Below are positions 32,045 through 42,909 of a DNA stretch of 64,000 bases, one piece after another. Source of the stretch: Bryum argenteum. Lineage: Eukaryota > Streptophyta > Bryopsida > Bryales > Bryaceae. The position numbers were made by a program, and so were the translations under genes. Where the stretch lies: NCBI GenBank assembly GCA_037043015.1, contig CM073330.1, forward strand, positions 16,623,407-16,687,406. The letters run 5' to 3'. The stretch's first letter is position 1. Each line of letters opens with the position of its first letter. The notes below the pieces were generated by a model, which made no database searches, had not been told where the DNA came from, and saw only the letters and a list, made by a program, of their open reading frames with translations.

Positions 32045-33511
32045 TCACCATAGTGGCTCCAAACTCCCACTTGGATGCATCTCCACATTCGCATCTCGAC
32101 AAGTGGCCTCCTCCGCAATCACCACATCACGAGCCGCTGAATTTGATGTCCTATTCTTGATTTGCATGCCATTTACCATCCTTTCAAGGACCTTCAAATT
32201 CTTCACATTCAAATGCCCAAGGCGCCTATGGCGTAGCTCCAAAGGCGCTGATTGTGGCATTTGGTGTGCCACATTGGCCTTAACATACATTGAGAAGGGC
32301 ATTTGATATAAACTCCCTTCTCTTGGCAATCTAGCAATCACCTTCCTATTTGCAGCCCTCACAATGCATGCATCATCATCAAACTCCACCTTTAAGCCAT
32401 TAAGAGCAAGCTTTGCTATGGATAACAAATTTCTCTTTAACTTTGGGATGTGGAGAACCTCCTTTATGTTGATTTTGTGCTTTACTCCCATCACCTTCAC
32501 CTCCTCAACAATGGTGCCAACTCCGACCGCATGCACAATACTACCATCTCCCAAGTGCACATTTCGTGGTGGTGATATTACCTCATATGTTTGAAATGCT
32601 GCCCTATGAGGTGACATGTGCTTGGTGGCTCCCGAATCCATGATCCACTTGGCCATGGTGTTGTCATCTCCATCTCCATTTGCAAAGGCATGCTCTTCCC
32701 ACATCTCCTCTTTGCTTGCAACAACGGCGCTTACAAACGCATACTCCTCCTCATTGTCTTTGTTTCTTGCAACATTGGCACTCTCCTTCTCTTTCATCTT
32801 GTCTTGGAAGCAAAACCTTGCAATGTGGCCCGGCTTGCCACAATTGTAACACAACCTTGGCCCATTTGACATCCTCCCTTTGTTTTGGGCCGCCACCAAC
32901 GCTGCCTCACCATTTTGAGCATCCTTCTCCTTTCTCTTGGACACTTCATGCATCAACCTTGACACCACAAACTCCATTTTAAGATCAGCAAGGGTCAAGG
33001 TCTCTAAAGCCGTTATCAAGTGCTCAAATGATGGTGGCAAACTATCAAGCAAGGACATAACAATATCCTCTTCTTTCATGGGCACATCCAAGCATGCAAG
33101 TTGATCCGCAAGTGCCTTGATGTTGTTGATGTGCTCCAACAAGTCAGCCCCTTCTTCCATCTTGATTGTGAAGAACTTGCGCCTCAAGAAGAGTATGTTG
33201 GACAAGCTTTTTGTTTCATGGATGTTGCAAAGCACCTTCCATGCTTCCGCTGGTCCTTTGCAACTCTTGATGTGAGCAAGTTGGGCATCCACCAAATTGA
33301 GCCCAATCATGGACATGGCCTTCCTCACCCTTCTTTGGTACTCCTTCTTGTCCTTGTCACTTGCATGAGATGGTGGTGCCTCCTCCGTGCCTTCAACAAT
33401 CTCCCACAAGTCCATGGAATCGAGTGCCAAGTTCATCTTGAAACTTCCAAAGGTTGAAGTTGGTGCCATTGAACTTCTCAAGCACCCTAATACTCCCTCC
33501 AAGGAAGCCAT
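32045..33511 (-). pseudogene. gag-protease of TRG-3 (nearly whole)
   Basis: From MASLEG. Gag, knuckle CYNCGKPGHIARFC (tyrosine at the second place instead of phenylalanine), protease DSGATKHM, pre-integrase motif, GSLEPLW end. About two breaks near the N-terminus; the rest is open. Confidence 0.8.
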
Positions 33512-34842
33512 GGCAAAGCACAAACGCTGCCCTAACCACACCAACCACTCAAATCTAGCTTCAAAGACTCAAATCAGCCCTCTTGGAGTGTGCAAACACA
33601 CTTGTGCACAAAACAATGCACAATAAGCCCCTCCAATACCAAGCAAGATCCACTTGCTCCCACTCAAATCAGATCACACTCAAGCTATTTGACCTCCAAA
33701 TACTAGATCTAAATCTCTCCAACACTCTAAAGGTGTAAATGCACCTCAAAGCACTCAAATCAGCCCCTACAAGTGTGCAAACACACTTGAGTACAAAAAA
33801 ACAATGCTCAATAAGCCTCCCCAACACTCAAACAAGCAAGTTTCACTTGCTCCCACTCACATCAGATCTCATTCAAGCTATTTGACCACCAAATGCTAGA
33901 TCTAGATGTCTAATACACAAGGTGTATTTGCACCTCTAAGCACTCAAATCAGCCCTCTATGACTCCAAATGAGCACTTGTGCACTCTCTACACTAGATCA
34001 GCCTCAATCTATTTCAAAGAAGCTTCTAGATCAACAAATCACTCAAATCTATGCTTGGAAGCCTCAAGCCACCACTTTTGCACCTCAAAGTGCTCAAATC
34101 AGTCCTCAATGCACACAAATGAGCACTTGTGCACTCTCTTCACTAGATCAGCCCCCAATATATGTCAAGAAAGCTTGTAGACCTTCAAATCACTCAAAAC
34201 TAAGCTTAGGAGTCTCAAATCACCACTTTAGCACCACAATGGATCAAATCAGCCCTTTGTGTGCACACATGCACCCCAAATGCTAGATTCAGCCCTCAAT
34301 ACTTCAAGTGCACTTCAAGTTGATCACAATTAGCACTCCAAAAGCTCAAAACCACTCCAAACAAAGGATTTGGTAGCCAACAATGCAAATCAGCACCTCC
34401 TTGTGTTAGTATCACTCTACCTAAGACAAGGGAAGCATACAATACTCCAATGCCTTCAAGAGTCCTCCAAACACCTCCAAAGTGCTTCAATTGCCTCCAA
34501 ATGCTCCAAATCACCTCCAAACACCTCCAAACACCTCTAAATGGTTGCAAACACCTCCAAATGGCTCCAAGTGCACCTCCAAAGCTCCAAATGGTTGCAA
34601 GCACCTCCAAGTGGTTGCACACCTCCAAGTGCACCTCCAAAACTCCAAATGGTTGCAAAACAACGTTAAATGCCTCCAAATTACCTCCAAACACATCCAA
34701 ATGGTTGCAAACACCTCCAAATGGCTCCAAGTGCACCTCCAAAGCTCCAAGGAGTCCAAATCAGCCCTCCAAGTGTGTGCAACACCTCCTTGACCTCTCC
34801 AAGCCTCCAAATGTATTCTAACTCAACCTCACTACAAGAGTA
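33512..34842 (-). repeat. Leader of TRG-3
   Basis: About 1.33 kb, same modules as TRG-1, without the solo LTR. CCTCCAAATGG tandem zone at about 34450-34800. Confidence 0.8.
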
Positions 34843-34856
34843 GTGGGCCCATAACC
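34843..34856 (-). other. Primer-binding site of TRG-3
   Basis: GTGGGCCCATAACC on the plus strand. Confidence 0.8.
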
Positions 34857-35166
34857 TATTGAAGCTCAATAAAGGGTGAGAGAGAATACAAACATCAAAG
34901 CTTACACACAAGGTAGAGCAATGAATGCTTGAATGAGATTCATACTCATTCCAAGCCCTTCCTTATATATCCATAGGTAGGCACATGGTGCTACAATCAA
35001 TATGGGATAACCGAGAGTCCAAGTCCTCTCTTCTCTCTCTAAGGCTCTTAGGACCAGCCCTCTTCACACACTCTAAAGGACTAACACCTCGCTTCTATTC
35101 CTTACTAGAACATACTCTTATAACTATTAGGTGCTCTTCTAAACTACGAGCAACCTATCTCTAACA
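34857..35166 (-). repeat. 5' LTR of TRG-3 (B/C mixed)
   Basis: 310 bp. Carries variants not seen in other LTR B copies (TTCCTTATATATCC, CCGAGAGTCCAAG), so it is older or recombinant. Confidence 0.8.
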
Positions 35167-35723
35167 AAAACGCATCTTGAGGTACTTGAAAGGCACCATT
35201 GACTACAAATTGTGCCTTGGCGGTAAGGACATTGAGTTGAGAGGATACTGCGATGCGGATTGGGCGGGTGATGTGAATGAGCGCCGGTCCACTACGGGGT
35301 ATGTGTTCTTTGTAGGAGATGGTGCAATCTCGTGGAATTGCAAGAGGCAACCCACGATAGCGGTGTCTACTACGGAGGCGGAGTACATGGCAACAAGCCC
35401 GGTGCTTGAAGGAGGCACTGGCTGCTGCGGCAACTATTGGAGGATGTTGGGTTGGTGCAAAAGGGAGCCACGAGGATCATGTGCGACAGCCAAGGGTGTA
35501 TTGCACTTGCCAAGGACCCCAAGCACCACTCACGTACGAAGCACATTGATGTGCAACACCACTTCATTCGAGAGAAAGTGGAGGATGGAGAAGTAAGCAT
35601 GTGGTATTGTCCAACGGAGGAGATGGTGGCTGATGTGTTGACCAAGGCGCTTGCTAAGGTGAGGCACGAGAAGCTAACAAAGGCGATGGGATTGCGAGGA
35701 GGTAACTACTCGCAAAGTGGGAG
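35167..35723 (+). pseudogene. RNase H end of pol, type C element
   Basis: Plus-strand RNase [21 protein letters not shown] (about 35245-35305), [11 protein letters not shown] (about 35360-35390), then pol tail GGNYSQSGSV and polypurine tract before LTR C. It begins abruptly at the LTR of TRG-3, so upstream pol is missing. About two breaks. Confidence 0.85.
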
Positions 35724-36033
35724 TGTTGAAGATTAGATTGCTCGTAGTTATAAGAGCATCTAATAGTTATTAGAGTGTATTTATGTGAGGTATAGAGGCT
35801 AGGTCTTAGTCCTCTAGAGTGTGTGAAGAGGGCTGGTCCTTAGAGCCTTAGAGAGTGGAGAGAGGCCTTAGCCTCTCGGTTATCCCATATTGATTGTAGC
35901 ACCATGTGCCTACCTATGGATATATAAGCAAGGGCTTGGAATGAGTATGCATCTCATTCAAGCATTCATTGCTCTACTTGTTTGTAAGCTTTGTTTGTTT
36001 GTATTCCTTCTCTCTCTCTATTGAGCTTCAATA
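35724..36033 (+). repeat. LTR C (3' LTR of the RNase H scrap)
   Basis: 310 bp, TGTTGAAGATTAGATTGCTC...GCTTCAATA, preceded by GTGGGAG. Confidence 0.88.
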
Positions 36034-36045
36034 AGTTATTAGAAG

Positions 36046-36355
36046 TGTTGAAGATCAGATTGCTCGTAGTTATAAGAGCATCTAATAGTTATTAGAGTGT
36101 ATTTATGTGAGGTATAGAGGCTAGGTCTTAGTCCTCTAGAGTGTGTGAAGAGGGCTGGTCCTAAGAGACTTAGAGAGTGGAGAGAGGCCTTAGCTTCTCG
36201 GTTATCCCATATTGTTTGTAGCACCATGTGCCTACCTATGGATACATAAGCAAGGGCTTCGAATGAGTATGTATCTCATTCAAGCATTCATTGCTCTACC
36301 TTGTGTGTAAGCTTTGATGTTTGTATTCTCTCTCACCCTCTATTGAGCTTAAATA
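36046..36355 (+). repeat. LTR C/B hybrid
   Basis: Begins as LTR C (TGTTGAAGATCAG) and ends as LTR B (TCTCTCACCCTCTATTGAGC). The 12 bp in front (36034-36045) resemble the end of the extra LTR head seen at 40948. Antisense integrase follows with no PBS. Confidence 0.75.
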
Positions 36356-36827
36356 AAGTGAACTCCCCTCCATTGTCCGATCGAAACGCCTTGATCTTGT
36401 GCTCCGATTGTCTCTCCACAAGCGCCTTGAACTCCACAAACTTGGCAAACACCTCTCCTTTGGACTTCAACACATACACCCACACCTTTCGAGAGAAGTC
36501 ATCTATGAAGGACACAAAATACAAGCAACCACCCATGGAAATGGTCTTGAATGGACCACACACATCCGAATGAATCAACTCCAATGGCTTGCTTGCACGC
36601 TGACCTCCCTCACTTGGAAATGGAGTCCTTGAAAGCTTGCCTTCAATGCAACACTCACAAAGCGCTGAATTTGATGCACCATCCTTGATTTGCATGCCAT
36701 TCACCATGCTTTCAAGAGCCTTGACACTCTTCTCATTCAAATGCCCAAGGCGTCTATGCCATAGCTCCAAAGGCGCTGATTGTGGCATTGGAAGCGCCAC
36801 ATTTGCCATTTCATGCATGGAGAAGGG
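36356..36827 (-). pseudogene. Antisense pre-integrase and integrase segment (A type), part 1
   Basis: Minus strand: LELWHRRLGHLNEKSVKAL, CIEGKLSRTPFPSEGGQ, HSDVCGPFKTISMGG, FIDDFSRKVWVYVLK, ending near RSDNGGEF. Continued at 39414 beyond TRG-4. Confidence 0.88.
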
Positions 36828-37140
36828 TATTGAAGCTCAATAGAGGGTGAGAGAGAATACAAACATCAATGCTTACACACAAGGTAGAGCAATGAATGCT
36901 TGAATGAGATACATACTCATTCGAAGCCCTTGCTTATGTATCCATAGGTAGGCACATGGTGCTACAAACAATATGGGATAACCGAGAGCTAAGCTAAGCT
37001 CTTCTCTCTCTCTAAGGCTTTTAGGACCAGCCCTCTTCACACACCCTAGAGGACTAAGACCTAGCCTCTATTACTTACTCTAACATACTCTAATAACTAT
37101 TAGGTGCTCTTATAAACTACGAGCAACCTAATCTCTAACA
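36828..37140 (-). repeat. 3' LTR B of TRG-4
   Basis: 313 bp, shares the rare variant CATCAATGCTTACAC with its 5' partner. Confidence 0.92.
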
Positions 37141-37432
37141 CTCCCACTTTGCGAGTAGTTTTCTCCTTGCAATCCCATCTCCTCCTGCCTCACCTTCGAA
37201 CAAACGCCTTGGTCAACATATCACCCACTATGTCCTCCATTTGGTAATCAAGCTCTCCTCTCCATCCTCTAACTATCTTGGGCGCATTTGGCAACAAAGC
37301 CAATTCCCATGTGCCATTGTTTTGTTTGGTCAACTCCCACTTGCTTGCATGCACACTTTGCAAAGCATCACCCAAACAAGTGTCCTCCTCTCCCTTATTG
37401 GATACCATGGGCCTCGTGCACGCTGCCCCTCT
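37141..37432 (-). pseudogene. Tail region of TRG-4
   Basis: Polypurine tract, short pol tail and linker scrap between the gag stop and the 3' LTR. No enzyme motif. Confidence 0.65.
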
Positions 37433-38194
37433 TCAATCTTCCTCATGTGATTCAACCTCCACATCCTCCTCTTCCTTCTCCTTCTTGTTTTGGAAGCAAT
37501 ACCTTGCAATGTGGCCCGGTTTGCCACAATTGAAGCACGTCCTTGGCCCATTTTGCATCCTCCGTTTGTTTTGAGCCGCCACCAACGCTTCCTCACCACT
37601 TTGAGCACCCCTCTCCTTCCTCTTGGACACTTCATGCATCAACCTTGACACCACAAACTCCATCTTAAGGTCAGCAAGGGTCAAGGTCTCTAAAGCCGTT
37701 ATCAAGTGCTCAAATGAAGATGGGAGACTATCAAGCAAGGTCATAACAATGTCCTCCTCCTTCATGGGCACATCCAAGCAGGCAAGTTGATCCGCAAGTG
37801 CCTTGATGTTGTTGATGTGCTCCAACAAGTCAGCCCCTTCCTCCATCTTGATTGTGAAGAACTTGCGCCTCAAGAAGAGGATGTTGGCCAAACTTCTTGT
37901 TTCATGGATGTTGCAAAGCACCTTCCATGCTTCCGCTGGTCCTTTGCAACTCTTGATGTGAGCAAGTTGCGCATCCACCAAATTGAGCCCAATCATGGAC
38001 ATGGCCTTCCTCACCCTTCTTTGGTACACCTTCTTGTCCTTGTCACTTGCATGAGATGGTGGTGCCTCCTCCGTGCCTTCAACAATCTCCCACAAGTCCA
38101 TGGAATCGAGTGCCAAGTTCATCTTGAACTTCCACAAGTTGAAGTTGGTGCCATCGAACTTCTCAAGCACCCTAATACCCCCCAAGGAAGCCAT
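37433..38194 (-). CDS. Gag protein of TRG-4, looks whole, no protease
   Basis: 253 residues from MASLGGIRVLEKFDG (ATGGC context). UBN2-type Gag core (FNLWKFKMNLALDSMDLWE, LLEHINNIKALADQLACLDV), CCHC knuckle CFNCGKPGHIARYC near the C-terminus, then an acidic end EEEDVEVESHEED. That end matches the linker region of larger relatives read in frame, so Gag and linker are fused. The protein could still bind RNA and assemble; cleavage would need another protease. Uninterrupted frame. Confidence 0.85.
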   Translation of the reverse strand: MASLGGIRVLEKFDGTNFNLWKFKMNLALDSMDLWEIVEGTEEAPPSHASDKDKKVYQRRVRKAMSMIGLNLVDAQLAHIKSCKGPAEAWKVLCNIHETRSLANILFLRRKFFTIKMEEGADLLEHINNIKALADQLACLDVPMKEEDIVMTLLDSLPSSFEHLITALETLTLADLKMEFVVSRLMHEVSKRKERGAQSGEEALVAAQNKRRMQNGPRTCFNCGKPGHIARYCFQNKKEKEEEDVEVESHEED

Positions 38195-39086
38195 GGCAAA
38201 GCACAAACGCTGCCCTAACCACACCAACCACTCAAATCTACCTTCAAAGACTCAAATCAGCCCTCTTGGAGTGTGCAAACACACTTGTGCACAAAACAAT
38301 GCACAATAAGCCCCTCCAACACTCAAAGAAGCAAGATCCACTTGCTTCCACTCAAATCAAATCAAACTCAAGCTCTTTGACGTCCAAATCCTAGATATAG
38401 GCTTCCTCCACAGTCACAAGGTGTATATGCACCTCAAAGCACTCAAATCAGCCCTCAATGCCTCCAAATGAGCACTTGTGCACTCCCTACACTAGATCAG
38501 CCCTCAATCTATGTCAAAGAAGCTTCTAGATCAACAAATCACTCAAATCTCAACTTAGGAGCCTCAAGACACCTCTCTTGCACCACAAATGCTCAAATCA
38601 GCCCCTTCATGTGTTAGAAACACTCTAACCAAAACAAGGGAAACTCACAATCCTCCAATCCTCCTGCCTTCAAGAGACCTCCAAACACCTCCAAAATGCT
38701 CCAATTGCCTCCAAATGCCTCAGATCACCTCCAAACACCTCCAAAATGCTCCAATTGCCTCCAAATGCCTCAGATCACCTCCAAACACCTCCAAATGGCT
38801 CCAAGTACACCTCCAAAGCTCCAAATGGTTGCAAGCACCTCCAAGTGGTTGCACACACCTCCAAATGGCTCCAAATGCACCTCCAAAGCCCCAAATGGTT
38901 GCAAACACCTCCAAATGGCTCCAAATCACCTCAAAACACATTCAAATGGTTGCAAACACCTCCAAATGGCTCCAATGCACCTCCAATGCTCCAAGGAGTG
39001 CAAATCAGCCCTCTAAGTGTGTGCAACACCTCCTTGACCTCTCAAGCCTCCAAATGTATTCAAACTCAACCTCACTACTCTGAGTA
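38195..39086 (-). repeat. Leader of TRG-4
   Basis: About 0.9 kb. Contains two near-identical 50-bp copies with CTCCAATTGCCTCCAAATGC (about 38697-38790) and further CCTCCAAATGG repeats. Confidence 0.8.
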
Positions 39087-39100
39087 GTGGGCCCATAACC
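39087..39100 (-). other. Primer-binding site of TRG-4
   Basis: GTGGGCCCATAACC on the plus strand. Confidence 0.82.
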
Positions 39101-39413
39101 TATTGAAGCTCAATAGAGGGTGAGAGAGAATACAAACATCAATGCTTACACACAAGGTAGAGCAATGAATGCTTGAATGAGATACATACTCATTCGAAGC
39201 CCTTGCTTATGTATCCATAGGTAGGCACATGGTGCTACAAACAATATGGGATAACCGAGAGGCTAAGTCCTCTCTTCTCTCTCTCTAAGGCTTTTAGGAC
39301 CAGCCCTCTTCACACACCCTAGAGGACTAAGACCTAGCCTCTATTACTTACTCTAACATACTCTAATAACTATTAGGTGCTCTTATAAACTACGAGCAAC
39401 TTAATCTCTAACA
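39101..39413 (-). repeat. 5' LTR B of TRG-4
   Basis: 313 bp, ends CTCTAACA followed by target copy AAGGG. Confidence 0.92.
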
Positions 39414-40089
39414 AAGGGCATTTCATACAAACTCCCCACTCTAGGCAATCTAGCAATCACCTTCCTATTGGCTGCCCTCACAAGGCATGCATCATCATCA
39501 AATTCTACCTTTAAACCGTTTAAAGCAAGTTTTACAACCGAAATCAAGTTCCTCTTGAACTTAGGGATATGGAGCACCTCCTTCATGTGGATCTTGTGCT
39601 TCACTCCCATCACCATCACCTCCTCAACAATTGTACCAACACCAACCGCATGCACAATGCTATCATCTCCCAAGTGCACATTGCGTGGTGGTGAAATTAC
39701 CTCATACGTTTGGAACGCTGCCCTATGCGGCGTCATGTGTTTGGTGGCTCCCGAATCCATGACCCACGTGGCCATGGTATTGTTATCTCCATCGTTGATT
39801 GCCATAGCATGCTCCTCCTCTTTCTTCACCTTGCTTGCAACAAAGGCGCTTAGAAACGCATAGTCCTCTCCATTGTCTTTGTTGCTTGCTAGGTTTGCAC
39901 TCTCCTTCTCCTTCTTCTTGTTTAAGAAGCAATGCCTTGCAATGTGGCCCGGTTTGCCACAATTGAAGCACAACCTTGGGCCAATTTGCATCCTCGCTTT
40001 GTTTTGGGCCGCCACCAACGCTGCCTCACCACTTTGAGCACCCTTCTCCTTCCGCTTGGACACTTCATGCATCAACCTTGACACCCCAA
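39414..40089 (-). pseudogene. Antisense gag-protease segment (A type), part 2
   Basis: Minus strand: CCHC knuckle CFNCGKPGHIARHC (about 39930-39970), protease DSGATKHM (about 39735-39760), and the segment up to the pre-integrase region. With 36356-36827 it forms one antisense block split by TRG-4. At 40089/40090 it meets sense-strand pol head on. Confidence 0.85.
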
Positions 40090-40947
40090 ACATGGTGAAT
40101 GGCATGCAAATCAAGGATGGTGCATCAAATTCAGCGGTTTGTGAAGGATGCATTGAAGGCAAGCTTTCTAGGACTCCATTTCCAAATGAGGGAGGTCAGC
40201 GAGCAAGCAAGCCATTGGAGTTAGTGCATTCGGATGTTTGTGGTCCATTTAAGACCATTTCAATGGGCGGTAGCTCGTACTTTGTGACTTTCATTGATGA
40301 TTTCTCTAGGAAGGTGTGGGTGTATGTGTTGAAGTCCAAGGGAGAGGTGTTTGCCAAGTTTGTGGAGATGGCAAGGAGCATGCTACACCACCAAAACCTC
40401 AACAAGAACCTTTGGGCGGAAGCGGTGGTTACAGCGGTGTACACACGCAATAGGTGCCCAACAAGTGCACTTGTTGGTAAGACACCCGAAGAGGCATGGA
40501 GTGGTAAGAGGCCCTTTGTGTCACACATGCGTGTGTTTGGGTGTATTGCTTATGCAAAGGTGCCGGATGAGAAGAGGACTAAACTTGATGCAAAGGGCAC
40601 AAAGTGTGTGTTTCTTGGCTATTGTGAAGGCACCAAGGCCTACAGGTTGATGTGTTTGGAGACCAAGAAGATCCTCAAGTGTCGTGATGTGGTGTTTGCG
40701 GAAGAGGCTACTTGTGGAGATGCAAATGTGGAGATGCATCCAAGTGGGAGTTTAGAGCCACCTACGGTGATTTTGGTGGATGCACCTCCAAATTTCAGCG
40801 CCCGTTCAAGAAGAAGAGCCCCAAGGTGTGCAAGGGCTAGAAGAAATACAAGAGGAGGAAGTGGTGGAAGAGAGGCAACCACGACATGAGGAGATTGGAG
40901 AGGGGCAGCGAAGATACCCAACAAGGGAGAGGAGGCCGCTTGGTGAG
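40090..40947 (+). pseudogene. Sense pre-integrase, integrase and linker segment
   Basis: Plus strand: MVNGMQIKDGASNSA, CIEGKLSRTPFP, HSDVCGPFKTISMGG, FIDDFSRKVWVYVLK, MARSMLHHQNLNKNLWAEA, HMRVFGCIAYAKV, CRDVVFAEEATC, then an acidic linker up to an LTR head at 40948. Variants (KRPFVSHMRVFG) set it apart from A-1 and A-2 and fit the C subfamily. About two breaks. No RT or RNase H follows. Confidence 0.85.
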
Positions 40948-41219
40948 TGTTAGAGATTAGGTTGCTCGTAGTTTATAAGAGCAACTAATAGTTATTAGAA
41001 GTGTTGAAGATTAGATTGCTCGTAGTTATAAGAGCATCTAATAGTTATTAGAGTGTATTTATGTGAGGTATAGAGGCTAGGTCTTAGTCCTCTAGAGTGT
41101 GTGAAGAGGGCTGGTCCTAAGAGACTTAGAGAGTGGAGAGAGGCCTTAGCTTCTCGGTTATCCCATATTGATTGTAGCACCATGTGCCTACCTATGGAAA
41201 TATAAGCAAGGGCTTGGAA
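40948..41219 (+). repeat. Head-extended LTR C, 3' end cut by TRG-5
   Basis: 54-bp LTR B-type head (40948-41001, TGTTAGAGATTAGGTTGCTC...) followed by LTR C from 41002. The C part stops where LTR B of TRG-5 begins. Confidence 0.8.
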
Positions 41220-41530
41220 TGTTAGAGATTAGGTTGCTCGTAGTTTAAAAGAGCACCTAATAGTTACTAGAGTATGTTAGAGTAAGTAATAGAGGCTAGG
41301 TCTTAGTCCTCTAGGGTGTGTGAAGAGGGCTGGTCCTAAAAGCCTTAGAGAGACAAGAGAGGACTTAGCCTCTCGGTTATCCCTTATTGTTTGTAGCACC
41401 ATGTGCCTACCTATGGATACATAAGCAAGGGCTTCGAATGAGTATGTATCTCATTCAAGCATTCATTGCTCTACCTTGTGTGTAAGCTTTGATGTTTGTA
41501 TTCTCTCTCACCCTCTATTGAGCTTCAATA
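41220..41530 (+). repeat. 5' LTR B of TRG-5
   Basis: 311 bp, inserted in LTR C. Confidence 0.9.
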
Positions 41531-41544
41531 GGTTATGGGCCCAC
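41531..41544 (+). other. Primer-binding site of TRG-5
   Basis: GGTTATGGGCCCAC after the LTR. Confidence 0.8.
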
Positions 41545-42909
41545 TACTCTTGTAGTGAGGTTGAGTTTGAATACATTTGGAGGCTTGGAGAGGTCAAGGA
41601 GGTGTTGCACACTCTTGGAGGGCTGATTTGCACTCCTTGGAGCTTTGGAGGTGCACTTGGAGCCATTTGGAGGTGTTTGCAACCATTTGGATGTGTTTGG
41701 AGGTAATTTGGAGGCATTTAACGTTGTTTTGCAACCATTTGGAGTTTTGGAGGTACACTTAGAGGTGTGCAAAGACTTAGAGGTGCTTGCAACCATTTGG
41801 AGCTTTGGAGGTGCACTTGGAGCCATTTGGAGGTGTTTGCAACCATTTAGAGGTTTTTGGAGGTGTTTGGAGGTGATTTGGAGCATTTGGAGGCAATTGA
41901 AGCACTTTGGAGGTGTTTGGAGGACTCTTGAAGGCATTGGAGTATTGTATGCTTCCCTTGTCTTAGGTAGAGTGATTCTAACACAAGGAGGTGCTGATTT
42001 GCATTGTTGGCTACCAAATCCTTTGTTTGGAGTGGTTTTGAGCTTTTGGAGTGCTAATTGTGATCAACTTGAAGTGCACTTGAAGTATTGAGGGCTGAAT
42101 CTAGCATTTGGGGTGCATGTGTGCACACAAAGGGCTGATTTGATCCATTGTGGCGCTGAAGTCGTGATTTGAGACTCCTAAGCTTAGTTTTGAGTGATTT
42201 GAAGGTCTACAAGCTTTCTTGACATATATTGGGAGCTGATCTAGTGAAGGGAGTGCACAAGTGCTCATTTGTGTGCATTGAGGGCTGATTTGAGCACTTT
42301 GAGGTGCAAAAGCGGTGTCTTGAGGCTCCTAAGTTGAGATTTGAGTGATTTGAGGTTCATGAAGCTTATTTGACATTGATTGAGGGCTGATCTAGTGTAG
42401 GGAGTGCACAAGTGCTCATTTGGAAGCATTGTAGGCTGATTTGAGTGCTTAGAGGTGCACATTCACCTTGTGTGTGTAGTAGACATCTAGATTCAGTATT
42501 TGGAGGTCAAATAGCTTGAGTTTGATCCAAATTGAGTGGGAGCAAGTGGATCTTGCTTGTTTGTGTGATTTGTTGATCTAGAAGCTTCTTTGACATAGAT
42601 CGAGGGCTGATCTAGTGTAGGGAGTGCACAAGTGCTCATTTGGAGGCATTGAGGGCTGATTTGAGTGCTTTGAGGTGCATATACACCTTGTGAGTGTGGA
42701 GGAAGTCTAGATCTAGGATTTGGACGTCAAAGAGCTTGAGTGTGATTTGATTTGAGTGGGAGCAAGTGGATCTTGCTTGTTTGAGTGTTGGAGGGGCTTA
42801 TTGTGCATTGTTTTGTGCACAAGTGTGTTTGCACACCCCAAGAGGGCTGATTTGAGTGTTTGAAGCTAGATTTGAGTGCTTGGTGTTAGGGCTGCGTTTG
42901 TGCTTTGCC
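41545..42909 (+). repeat. Leader of TRG-5
   Basis: About 1.37 kb. TTTGGAGGTG zone at about 41575-41940, then repeated GGGCTGATCTAGTGTAGGGA and GAGTGCACAAGTGCTCATTT modules (about 42235, 42385, 42605), a roughly 150-220 bp higher-order repeat. Confidence 0.8.

Larger units (their letters stand above)
31275..35166 (-). mobile_element. TRG-3: TR-GAG element with unlike LTRs
   Basis: LTR at 31275-31589 (3') and 34857-35166 (5'), internal region with gag-protease. The LTRs differ at many positions by eye, and the 5' one mixes B and C variants. The flanks CAAAT and AAAAC do not match. The element may therefore have ends of two origins. Coding part broken, about two breaks. Confidence 0.8.
36828..39413 (-). 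mobile_element. TRG-4: compact gag-only element, 2.6 kb
   Basis: LTR B pair 36828-37140 (3') and 39101-39413 (5') is nearly identical, with differences limited to one short cluster and one base by eye. AAGGG flanks it (36823-36827, 39414-39418). It sits cleanly in antisense A-type pol. It has PBS, leader, one gag frame and a very short tail. Protease is absent, so it is even more reduced than its relatives. It is the clearest complete insertion here and among the youngest. It must have moved in trans. Confidence 0.94.

Noticed and set aside
31270-35171. Target duplication for TRG-3
   Set aside because: CAAAT and AAAAC do not match, and the LTRs are too unlike to be a pair from one insertion.
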